Origin: Marinimicrococcus flavescens
Lineage (GTDB): Bacteria; Pseudomonadota; Alphaproteobacteria; Geminicoccales; Geminicoccaceae
Length of the DNA stretch: 64,000 nt
Assembly (NCBI GenBank): GCA_029211145.1
Contig: JARGEQ010000047.1
Coordinates: 25,120 to 89,119, forward strand
Direction of reading: 5' to 3'
The notes beneath the pieces are model-generated. The model was not told where the DNA came from. It worked only from the letters and a program-made list of their open reading frames with translations, and did not search any database. Made by a program: the position numbers and the translations under genes. This document shows, piece by piece, positions 57,777 to 64,000 of the stretch. Each line of letters starts with the position of its first letter. Position 1 is the stretch's first letter.

Positions 57777-59207
57777 ATGGTGGTCCAGTTGACGAAGGAC
57801 GGCGTCGCTCGCCGGATCATCGCCGCCATCAAGGAACAGATCGACAACGGGAACTATCAACCCGGTGACTGCCTGCCGTCTACGCGCGCCTTCGCAGCCG
57901 AATGGGGCGTATCCCGGACGACCGTAACGTCGGCCTACGGCCAGCTCATCGCCGAAGGCTATCTCAACACCCGGCCCGGGGCACGTGCGGTCGTGGCTCA
58001 AGGGCTGGCGTTTGATGGCGTGCCCGAGCCTTCCATCACAGCACAACCCCGCCACCTCTCGGCCTTCGCGCAGCGCGTGCTCGCTCTGCCCTCGCCAGCG
58101 GTTGCGCCGGCGCACCGGGTCGCGGACTTTCGTTACGGCGACTTGTCCGGTGGAGACTTTCCGGTGTCGGCCTGGCGGCGTGCGTTGAACAAGGCGAGCC
58201 TCCGGCGCACCGCACGGCTGCGCTATGGCGATCCGCTAGGATCTTGTGTCCTGCGCACCGAACTCCAGGCCTATCTGTGGCGTGCCCGCGGCATCCGGTG
58301 CACGCCGGACCAGGTCGTGATCGTGAACGGCTCGCAGCAAGGATTGGACCTGTGCGCGCGACTGCTGCTCGACCCCGGCGATCCGTTTGTGTTCGAGAAC
58401 CCGGGCTATCTGCTGGCTCGCCATGCCTTTGCGGCGGCAGGTGGTGTTGCCGTGTCCATTCCGGTCGACGAGGAGGGATTGAGGACGGGCTGCTTGCCAC
58501 CAGCCCGTCTGGCCTATGTGACGCCCTCCCACCAGTTTCCGCTCGGCGGCGTACTTTCGGCGGCGCGTCGGCGCGCCCTTCTGGGTTGGGCTGCACGTAC
58601 GGGCGCTTACGTCATCGAAGACGATTACGACGGCGAGTACCGTCACGACATCGCCCCCATACCGCCACTGCAGACGCTCGACGTGGAGTCGGTCATCTAC
58701 GTCGGCACCATGTCCAAGACGCTCTCGCCGACCCTGCGGCTGGGCTATCTCGTTCTCCCCAGCAGCTTGTGTCGGGCGTTCAGCGAGGCGAAACGCCTGA
58801 CTGACCGCCATACTCCGCTGCTGGAACAGGAAGCGTTGGCCGACCTGCTGGCGAGTGGCGCCTACGAGCGTCATGTCCGCAGCATTCGCAGAAAGAACGC
58901 TGAGCGGAGGGCGGTGCTGCTTCAGGCTTTGACAGACAATCTGGGCTCGTCGGTCGCCATCGTGGGAGCTGACACAGGACTGCATGTCGTCGCCTGGATC
59001 AGCGGCGTGGCTGCCGATCGCGAGCCCGCGATCGTCGAGGCCGCGCGCGCCGCCGGAATCGGCCTCTACCCCGTTTCGCCGCTGTACAATCCAACCGAGC
59101 TTCGACCGGCGGAGGCCGGGTTCATTCTCGGTTATGCCGGGCTCGACGCTGACGCGTTGCGGCGGGGCCTTGCGGTACTGGCGACCGTCCTCGCCGAACA
59201 CCGCTGA
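57777..59207 (+). CDS. MocR/PdxR-type regulator: GntR helix-turn-helix fused to aminotransferase domain
   Basis: A 476-residue chimeric regulator. Residues 8-72 are a GntR winged helix (GVARRIIAAIKEQIDNGNYQPGDCLPSTRAFAAEWGVSRTTVTSAYGQL), and the rest is a class I aminotransferase-like domain with PLP lysine K314 (GTMSKTLSPTLRLGY). Such proteins sense PLP or a PLP-amino-acid adduct. Divergence from the paiB-like and lysE genes suggests it regulates them, plausibly an amino-acid efflux response. The intergenic region has TTGCCAAGGAA- and CTTGCTTGGAA-like words in direct orientation. Confidence 0.9.
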   Translation: MVVQLTKDGVARRIIAAIKEQIDNGNYQPGDCLPSTRAFAAEWGVSRTTVTSAYGQLIAEGYLNTRPGARAVVAQGLAFDGVPEPSITAQPRHLSAFAQRVLALPSPAVAPAHRVADFRYGDLSGGDFPVSAWRRALNKASLRRTARLRYGDPLGSCVLRTELQAYLWRARGIRCTPDQVVIVNGSQQGLDLCARLLLDPGDPFVFENPGYLLARHAFAAAGGVAVSIPVDEEGLRTGCLPPARLAYVTPSHQFPLGGVLSAARRRALLGWAARTGAYVIEDDYDGEYRHDIAPIPPLQTLDVESVIYVGTMSKTLSPTLRLGYLVLPSSLCRAFSEAKRLTDRHTPLLEQEALADLLASGAYERHVRSIRRKNAERRAVLLQALTDNLGSSVAIVGADTGLHVVAWISGVAADREPAIVEAARAAGIGLYPVSPLYNPTELRPAEAGFILGYAGLDADALRRGLAVLATVLAEHR

Positions 59208-59339
59208 TGGGTGGTGCGGAACCCCTCGCTCGATGTGGGCCTCGGTCGGCTTCCCGCACGTCGAAGCGATCGAGGAGCTAGGCTGGAGGTCGAGCTCGGC
59301 TCCCAAGGCGGTCCTCATCGGCGAGCGCCTCCACTTTAT

Positions 59340-59724
59340 CGATGCCAAAGACGATCCTTATCTGCTCCGCCCAGGGCCGCTCGGCGACCGCCACCAGATC
59401 GTTGAGCGAAAGCGCCGGTGGCACGCGCCTGAGCGCAAGGTGTTCGAGCACCTCCGGCTACAGATAGGCCAGTCGCATCATCCGGCTCAAGAATCGGCCG
59501 CAGACCTTCTCGGCGGCGGCGATGTCCCGGATCGTAGAGGCAGCGCCGGTTTCCGGATGCCGCCGCCAGCTCCATGCACGGGGGGCGGCGCGCAGCACGA
59601 GGGGATCTCGTGGCCGGCCGTCCCCGACGATCACCTCGTCGGGCGGCAGGATCTTCGGCCGCCCGTTGCCTTTGCGGATCGGCAGCGGAACGACGCGGCG
59701 GGTGCCGCCTGTCGCGCCGGTTAT
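59340..59724 (-). pseudogene. Broken recombinase-associated small protein
   Basis: One leftward frame reads VPLPIRKGNGRPKILPP, then RDPLVLRAAPRAWSWRRH, TIRDIAAAEK and FLSRMMRLAYL, interrupted by a TAG stop, then PEVLEHLALRRVPPALSL and WAEQ. The pattern matches short proteins of alphaproteobacteria encoded beside serine recombinases (typically LVKALARAWRWRR ... SRxxRLAFLAPDVVE). The ATG expected near 59722 appears as ATA. One premature stop and a lost start make it a pseudogene. The rest of 59208-59825 holds nothing I can identify. Confidence 0.45.
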
Positions 59725-59825
59725 ACCCAGGCCTCCGTCCGGCGGAGCGCCGTCATTCCCCGGAGGACCGAGCCTGGCCCCTCATGGCGAAGATCGGCGG
59801 CAATGCCGTCCTCGCCCGCCGCCCT

Positions 59826-60482
59826 TCAAACGAAGCCCTCTGCAACGAGCTCGCTGCCGGCCGACGTGATCAGGTGGCGCTGGCCCGATCCGGCGGCGAC
59901 CCGGCACCAGCTCTCGGAGATCAGCCTTGCTCCGGCGCCGGTGGATTCGAGCCGGTAGCTGAACCCGCCGTACATGCCCGGCACGGGAAACCACATCTGC
60001 GGACGGTCCAGCTCGAGAAGGGGTTCCAGTTCCGGCAGCCTCAGGCCGTGGCCGGGCAATGTCTCGTCGATCCGTCCCCGGATGACCTCGTCGAAGTGCG
60101 CCTGGATCTTCAGGAGCACGCCGGTCGGGACGGCATGCCTGCAAACAGGGGCGAGGATCCCGAGCAGGTGCCGATGCCCCAGCCGGTCGGCTACATCGAC
60201 GGGCCGCTCGCCGCGGGCGTTCTGGAGTGTCCGCCACGCGCCCATATCGATCAGCCGCCTGGCCACCTCGACCGGTGCGCCGCCGTGAGCGGCCTGGTGC
60301 AGGGGGGCGTAGAGGGATGCCCCGTCCGGCCGGGAGACATTCACCAGGTTCCTGTCCCCGGAGATCAGCTCGAGCACCCTCGGCCAGTCGTAGCTCCTGG
60401 CGGCATCGGCCAGGGTGTGGCGAAGCCTCGCCTCCTCGCCCAGCGTCTCGGCCCGCCGGATACCGTCCCAGACCACGTCCAT
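59826..60482 (-). CDS. Ankyrin-repeat protein of the ankyrin/macro-like pair
   Basis: A 218-residue protein. Residues about 18-105 form two or three ankyrin repeats (DWPRVLELISGDRNLVNVSRPDG, then YAPLHQAAHGGAPVEVARRLIDMGAWRTLQNARGERPVDVADRLGHRHLLGIL). The C-terminal half, from about residue 115, is a small unassigned domain with GLRLPELEPLLELDRPQMWFPVPGMYGGFSYRLE. No signal or membrane segment. The start ATG at 60482 is preceded by a run of eight G residues on the coding strand serving as ribosome-binding site. It lies 44 bases downstream of the macro-domain-like gene on the same strand. Confidence 0.75.
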   Translation of the reverse strand: MDVVWDGIRRAETLGEEARLRHTLADAARSYDWPRVLELISGDRNLVNVSRPDGASLYAPLHQAAHGGAPVEVARRLIDMGAWRTLQNARGERPVDVADRLGHRHLLGILAPVCRHAVPTGVLLKIQAHFDEVIRGRIDETLPGHGLRLPELEPLLELDRPQMWFPVPGMYGGFSYRLESTGAGARLISESWCRVAAGSGQRHLITSAGSELVAEGFV

Positions 60483-60526
60483 ATCACCCCCCCCTCGCAG
60501 CGTCTCCCGGGCACTGGCCGCCGGGC

Positions 60527-61564
60527 TCAGGCGCGCGCCTGCTCCTGCAGCGGCCCGGCGAACTCCCGCACCAGTCTCTCCGTTGCCGGCGAAGGCTGCC
60601 GGTAGCTCACCAGCCGCACGTCGAGCCCCGTGTTCCCCAGCAGCCGGAGCGCGCGGCGGATGGCGGCGTGGATCCAGCCGTCCGGATTGCCGAAGGCCCC
60701 TCCCCCCAGCAGCGTCAGATAGACGACCGGGGAGCTGCCCCGCTGCGCATTGAGCACCGCCGCCCACAGCGTCGCCTCGTAGGCCGCCTCGAGAACGAGC
60801 GGCCCGAGCGGGTCCCATTCCCGGCTGCCCATCCCGCTGTAGGAGACCGGCATGGCGGAGCAGAAGGCCTGGGAGACGATGGGCCTCTGGGGCCCGGAGG
60901 CTTCCGTCGCCTCGACGTCCCAGTGGAGGCCGATGCTGAGTCTCTCGCGCAGCCTGTCGCGGGCCGCGTCGTCGAGCTCGCGCAGGTGGCCGGTGATCCT
61001 GCCGAGGCCGGCGGCCGAGGGGAGAGCGTAGCCGTTGCGCATCGCCCAAAGGCTGCGGGGCTCCACGCCGAGATCGGCAGCGAGCCGTCCGCCGAGATCC
61101 GCCAGGGCATCGATCTGGCGATCCGCGCGCTGGCCGGCCCCGCCACCTAGGGGGACGAAATAGTTCCGGTAGATGGTTGCGGCACCGGCGGCGATCGCGC
61201 AGGCGGGGCCCTGAGTCGGATCGCCCTGGTAGCGCGTGACCCCGTGCTCCGGGGTGATCGACGGGCCGGTCATCTCCAGGAGGTTGAACTGGGAGGCCAC
61301 CTGGAACAGTGCGCCGGCGTTGGCCGGTTCGCGGTGCATGCGGCGGACGTCGCCGACGACCTGGCCGACCTTCAGCCGCCCCTCGGCCAAGGCCGCGCGG
61401 CCGCGTGCCCGGAGGTCCCCGAGCGACAGGAGCTCGAGCCGGCCCGTCCGGTAGCTCGCCCCGTTGACCTTCGAGACCAGGCGCTCTCCTGCGACCTCGA
61501 GCCGGGAGCGGGCCTCGTCATAATCCCTCTCCCGAAATCCCGTGAGCTTCTCGAACCAGTCCAT
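60527..61564 (-). CDS. Macro-domain-like protein of the ankyrin/macro-like pair
   Basis: A 345-residue cytosolic protein beginning MDWFEKLTGFRERDYDEAR. Conserved-looking blocks are GDVRRMHREPANAGALFQVASQFNLLEM (residues 90-115 region), TQGPACAIAAGAATIYRNYF, MRNGYALPS, SQAFCSAMPVSYSG and LTLLGGGAFGNPDGWIHAAIRRAL. The order of a QVASQFNLLE strand, a Gly/Ala loop and a LGGGAFGN loop recalls macro domains of the poly(ADP-ribose) glycohydrolase type, which bind ADP-ribose; this assignment is by eye. Paired genes of this kind with an ankyrin protein are, to my knowledge, uncharacterised. Confidence 0.7.
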   Translation of the reverse strand: MDWFEKLTGFRERDYDEARSRLEVAGERLVSKVNGASYRTGRLELLSLGDLRARGRAALAEGRLKVGQVVGDVRRMHREPANAGALFQVASQFNLLEMTGPSITPEHGVTRYQGDPTQGPACAIAAGAATIYRNYFVPLGGGAGQRADRQIDALADLGGRLAADLGVEPRSLWAMRNGYALPSAAGLGRITGHLRELDDAARDRLRERLSIGLHWDVEATEASGPQRPIVSQAFCSAMPVSYSGMGSREWDPLGPLVLEAAYEATLWAAVLNAQRGSSPVVYLTLLGGGAFGNPDGWIHAAIRRALRLLGNTGLDVRLVSYRQPSPATERLVREFAGPLQEQARA

Positions 61565-61627
61565 GATCCCTGCCCCTGCCCTACCGGCAGCCCGAGGAAA
61601 AGCGAGCGCATGCCACCGCCATTCTCC

Positions 61628-61780
61628 TCACGGAGCGACAGAACGCCATTCGGCAGGAAGGATGATGCCTCGCGGATCGATCGAGCACGCGGTTCTGCGC
61701 GCATGTGGCCCGCAGGTGATGACGAGGGTCTCGAGCGCGTTCGGGGACAGCCACGCCAACCGCATCATCCGGCGATCGGG
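61628..61780 (-). pseudogene. Short remnant resembling the recombinase-associated protein
   Basis: A leftward frame reads DRRMMRLAWLSPNALETLVI, clearly like the RMMRLAYL-PEVLEHL segment of the broken gene at 59340, then loses similarity and stops at 61628. It seems to be a second, shorter fragment of the same family, cut at its N-terminal side near 61780 by the transposase remnant. Confidence 0.3.
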
Positions 61781-61786
61781 GCCCGC

Positions 61787-61935
61787 AAGCGCCTGCAGCG
61801 CGGCGTCTTCACCTCCGTCCCCCGGCTGGACGACGCGATCCGCCGCTTCATCGAGGAGCACGCCGGCCAGGGCCGAACCGTTCGTCTGGACCAGGCCCGC
61901 CCGGATCATCCCGGACAAGCCCGGGCGCTTGCGCT
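61787..61935 (+). pseudogene. C-terminal fragment of an IS630-type transposase
   Basis: Frame 1 reads KRLQRGVFTSVPRLDDAIRRFIEEH; after a frameshift the next frame gives AEPFVWTRPARIIPDK. Joined, they match the end of IS630-family transposases (RGVFxSVPxLxxAIxxFIxExN...KPFVWT...I). Only about 50 codons remain and the DDE residues are gone. Confidence 0.6.
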
Positions 61936-61951
61936 TGCCCGCTGCATCCTT

Positions 61952-62224
61952 TCAACGAGGTGCTGCGCCAGGACTGCCGAGATCCTCGCGCACGCTGCGG
62001 AAACTCGGCTGGTTCGGGGGATGCGTGCGCGCGTTGATCAGCCCCGGCATCGCGCAGAAATTTCGGCCGTCGACCTGCTCGTCGACTCGATCTTCATAGT
62101 GACCGCCAACCTGCAGGATCGCGTCGTTCTCAAAAGCGAGGTCGCCGTCTTTCAAATATGAACGCGACCCGACCGCATCGTCGCAGCCGATCAGCCATGG
62201 CAGCTCCCGGATACGTGCGATCAT
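61952..62224 (-). pseudogene. N-terminal fragment of an amidohydrolase (TrzN/chlorohydrolase-like)
   Basis: Ninety codons that read GDLAFENDAILQVGG, then MPGLINARTHPPNQPSFRSVREDLGSP, matching the start of an amidohydrolase whose first metal motif is PGLVNxHTHP (here PGLINARTHP). Similarity ends abruptly at the IS630 remnant, so the gene was truncated to about a fifth of its expected length. Confidence 0.6.
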
Positions 62225-62361
62225 TGGAGACAGCCTCGCCTGACCCTTTCATTCGGCGATCAGCCAAGCAGCGCGCTTTACTCCGTGTCGAAAAGATATT
62301 CCACTATCTGAATGAGCTATGGAGATTATTCACTTATTATGAAACTCCTTTTTAAACCTGA
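62225..62361. other. AT-rich junction segment
   Basis: About 110 bases (62260-62358) with markedly low GC, including AGATTATTCACTTATTATG, in contrast with the 65-70% GC surroundings. No gene is seen. It joins two truncated genes (amidohydrolase head and N-formylglutamate amidohydrolase tail) and may be foreign DNA left by an insertion or deletion. Confidence 0.45.
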
Positions 62362-62778
62362 GTGAAAGATGAGCCACTGGCACCGCATCTCCCTCAGCTA
62401 TGGAGCAAGGAGGCCTTCGAGGCAGAGGGCTTTTCCGTCAGCATCAACGATCCATTTGTCGGCAACGTCTGCATCGGTCGCCATTCCGATGTTGAGCACA
62501 ACAGGAACAGCATCCAGATCGAGATGACGAAGGGACTGTACATGGACGAGGTCAATTTCGAGAAGCTCGAATGCTTCGACGAAGTCCAGGCCTGTTTCGG
62601 CGAAGTTTTGGCAAGGATTTCAGACTACTGCCGGGAACAGACGCCTTGGCCCGGAGCGCGAGTCCCATCTGCGACAGCGCAGCCGTCGCAGATGGAGCCG
62701 CTTCGCCCGCTCGTTGACGGACGACGGCCCGGCGCTGCTGGCGGAGCAAGCGCAGGCCAGCGCCCCGGTCAGATATGA
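62362..62778 (+). pseudogene. C-terminal fragment of an N-formylglutamate amidohydrolase
   Basis: The frame begins with GTG at the edge of the AT-rich segment and carries AFEAEGFSVSINDPFVGNVCIGRHSDV, NSIQIEMTKGLYMDE and FEKLECFDEVQACFGEVLARISDY, matching the last third of the FGase family (histidine degradation or related). The zinc-binding N-terminal two thirds are absent. After residue 95 the reading runs through an inverted repeat into unrelated sequence and overlaps the end of the XRE-cupin gene. Confidence 0.6.
62665..62695. repeat. Perfect 11-bp inverted repeat
   Basis: CCATCTGCGAC and GTCGCAGATGG flank a 9-base spacer between the formylglutamate hydrolase fragment and the regulator gene. 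It could be a terminator for either direction or a mobile-element end; no U run follows. Confidence 0.5.
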
Positions 62779-63383
62779 TCGTTCACGGGAATCCTGCAGA
62801 TGATCCAGACGACCTTGGCAGGCACGTCGTGATTGTTTGAAAAGGTGTGCGGGATAGAGCTATCGAACTGGAAGCTGTCCCCCGCCCTGAGATCCAGCAC
62901 ATCCTCGCCGAGCTGCAGCCGGATCCCGCCTTCCAGCACCAGACCGGCCTTCTCTCCGTCATAGCTGTAAGCACGGGAGCCGGCCCCTCCGGCCGGCGGG
63001 ATGTTCATGAGCATCACCTGGAGATGTTCCGACTTGGCGGGCGAGAGGAATTCCTTCACCAGGCGATTGTCGCCGATCACCAGCGATTCCCTGTCCTCCC
63101 TGCGCTTGACGAACCGGACCTCGCTCGACGACACGGTCGGCTCCCGTTGGCCCACGAGGGTTCCGAGCGATACCTCGAGAGCCACGCGCAGCTTGGTGAG
63201 GGTGCGCAATGAGGGAATCGAGCGGCCGCGCTCGATCTGGCTCAGCAAGCCGATCGAGACCTGCGACGCCTCCGCCAGCTGGCTGAGAGACCAGCCGCGC
63301 TCCTTCCGCAGCTTCTTCAACTGCTGACCAACGGCCGCTGAATCGTCCGCTGCGGGGGTTGGTCGTGCAGGCCGCTCAGTCAC
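62769..63383 (-). CDS. XRE-family regulator with C-terminal cupin domain
   Basis: A 204-residue regulator. The N-terminal helix-turn-helix (QQLKKLRKERGWSLSQLAEASQVSIGLLSQIERGRSIPSLRTL) is followed by a small beta-barrel cupin domain (EKAGLVLEGGIRLQLGEDVLDLRAGDSFQFDSSIPHTFSN). This is the PuuR/ClgR-like type that controls amino-acid or polyamine catabolic genes. The start is GTG at 63383, preceded by GGAGGAG; an ATG at 63470 would add 29 residues. Its former targets may have been the truncated amidohydrolase and formylglutamate hydrolase genes beside it. Confidence 0.88.
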   Translation of the reverse strand: MTERPARPTPAADDSAAVGQQLKKLRKERGWSLSQLAEASQVSIGLLSQIERGRSIPSLRTLTKLRVALEVSLGTLVGQREPTVSSSEVRFVKRREDRESLVIGDNRLVKEFLSPAKSEHLQVMLMNIPPAGGAGSRAYSYDGEKAGLVLEGGIRLQLGEDVLDLRAGDSFQFDSSIPHTFSNNHDVPAKVVWIICRIPVNDHI

Positions 63384-63492
63384 GCTGCCACTCCTCCGTT
63401 GCTGCCTGTCGGCCCGACCCACGGACACTCGCCGGAAAGCAGGATCCGACGAAAGCCACGGCTCCCCCAACCACGTTCACGCCGCTTTCATC

Positions 63493-63509
63493 TTGAATGA
63501 CGTTTTCAA
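63493..63509. promoter_or_regulatory. TTGAA-N7-TTCAA inverted repeat
   Basis: A short palindrome in the AT-rich divergent region between the XRE-cupin gene and the small gene to its right, next to a run of seven A. It is a possible operator for the XRE regulator; no other support. Confidence 0.25.
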
Positions 63510-63596
63510 AAAAATGAATTGCATTTCTCGCGCCGCCCAGTAGTGTGCGAAGCGGGCTTCGTCAACTCGAAACTCGCTGCGTACGGAACTCGCAGG

Positions 63597-63887
63597 ATGC
63601 CGGACGACTCGATGTTGCTGAATGGAAAAGATGTGAGATACTTCACCGCCAGGATCAAGGCGCGCGCCGTTCATATCGGATACAACGCCGACGGCGAGCT
63701 CATTCGTCGTGAGCTCAACAGGACCGAGTACGTGGAGAAGGTCATCCGGCTCGACAGGATCCTGTCCTTCACCGACGACCATCTGTTCGTCGCCTGCCCG
63801 CACGACACGGTCGAGGTCTGGGACTATGAAGGCGACCTGACGGCGGTGAAGAAGCACCTGCGCGAGCAAGGGCTCCTGATCGCCTAA
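63597..63887 (+). CDS. Small protein of unknown function
   Basis: A 96-residue protein (MPDDSMLLNGKDVRYFTARIK, ending KKHLREQGLLIA). It is rich in charged residues, has no membrane segment or signal, and contains two aromatic-acidic stretches (FTDDHLFVACPHD and VEVWDYEGD). The start is uncertain: ATG at 63597, the internal ATG at 63612, or an upstream ATG at 63519. I do not recognise it. It ends 13 bases before the IS5-type transposase stop, so the element may have inserted close behind it. Confidence 0.45.
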   Translation: MPDDSMLLNGKDVRYFTARIKARAVHIGYNADGELIRRELNRTEYVEKVIRLDRILSFTDDHLFVACPHDTVEVWDYEGDLTAVKKHLREQGLLIA

Positions 63888-63900
63888 AGTCCGGACTCAA

Positions 63901-64000
63901 TCAGAGCCAGAAGGCCCCAACGGCCGCCAGAGCCACGGCGGACTGGAAATTTGCCGCGAGCTTGTCGTAGCGGGTGGCGATGCGGCGGAAGTCCTTCAGG
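63901..64000 (-). mobile_element. IS5-type transposase, C-terminal end (runs off the window)
   Basis: The last 32 codons of a leftward transposase read LKDFRRIATRYDKLAANFQSAV and then LAAVGAFWL before the TGA stop at 63901. The KDFRRIATRYDKLAxNF motif is typical of the IS5 family (IS427-like group) in alphaproteobacteria. The body and the far end lie outside the window. A perfect palindrome AGTCCGGACT (63889-63898) sits just outside the stop and may belong to the terminal repeat. Confidence 0.85.

Noticed and set aside
59826..61564. Reading the ankyrin/macro-like pair as a toxin-antitoxin system
   Set aside because: Both proteins are larger than usual for such modules and neither shows a toxin catalytic motif or antitoxin DNA-binding domain.
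56020..64000. Attachment-site duplication of the tRNA-Ser 3' end
   Set aside because: I looked for a second copy of the T-arm/acceptor sequence up to the right edge and did not find one; it may lie outside the window.

Overview
The window is about 70% GC, gene-dense and strongly biased to G or C at third codon positions. Gene content points to an alphaproteobacterium, most likely of the Rhodospirillales/Azospirillum-Geminicoccus side: an Azospirillum-type indole-/phenylpyruvate decarboxylase, a Caulobacter-type ceramide locus, TRAP transport, a GTG/TTG-rich start repertoire and an ornithine decarboxylase with a structured leader. This placement is inference from gene content only.

Layout. 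(1) 1-8983: a carbon-phosphorus lyase cluster. phnG-H-I-J-K-L and two tandem phnM genes run leftwards in a tightly overlapping operon that continues off the left edge into a DUF1045-type gene. phnF and a third, divergent phnM run rightwards; a 16-bp palindrome lies between phnG and phnF. (2) 8987-13645: a TRAP transporter (dctPQM), a phytanoyl-CoA-dioxygenase-type hydroxylase and a divergent IclR regulator. (3) 13700-20516: a promoter, an ABC importer (binding protein and two permeases, no ATPase) and acoABC for an acetoin-type dehydrogenase complex. (4) 20559-23298: a DUF533 protein, a 0.76-kb intergenic block with two diverged copies of a ~250-bp repeat, a metallo-beta-lactamase-fold hydrolase and a small secreted protein. 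(5) 23641-38308: a sphingolipid locus of two convergent operons. The rightward one encodes acyl-AMP ligase, reductase/epimerase, acyl carrier protein and serine palmitoyltransferase. The leftward one encodes a nucleotidyltransferase-like protein, a lipid kinase, an LptG/LptF pair, a metallophosphoesterase, a nucleotidyltransferase, a GNAT-type ceramide synthase candidate, a hydroxylase and a large three-part glycosyltransferase-ELM1 protein. Together they can plausibly make, phosphorylate or decorate, and export ceramide-based anionic lipids.

(6) 38390-48624: housekeeping and accessory genes: an AI-2E family permease, a 3-hydroxyisobutyrate-dehydrogenase-type reductase, a nitrilase-family hydrolase with an in-frame 18-bp minisatellite, an ECF sigma factor operon with an EF-hand protein, glycerate kinase, an MFS carrier, a cytochrome c, DUF1127 and a LysR regulator. 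(7) 48709-55939: ipdC, a fused acyltransferase/acyl-ACP synthetase, ornithine decarboxylase with a leader that holds a ten-codon upstream frame and alternative hairpins, a flavin reductase, a glutathione transferase and a YbaK deacylase.

(8) 56020-64000: a tRNA-Ser(GCT) gene followed by what looks like an accessory region: LysE exporter, PaiB-like protein and a MocR/PdxR regulator; then a graveyard of broken genes (recombinase-associated protein, IS630 transposase tail, amidohydrolase, N-formylglutamate amidohydrolase); an intact two-gene unit encoding an ankyrin protein and a macro-domain-like protein; an XRE-cupin regulator; an unrecognised small gene; and the end of an IS5-type transposase running off the right edge. 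The ankyrin/macro-like pair, the sphingolipid decoration/export genes and the ornithine decarboxylase leader are the best candidates for under-described biology here.
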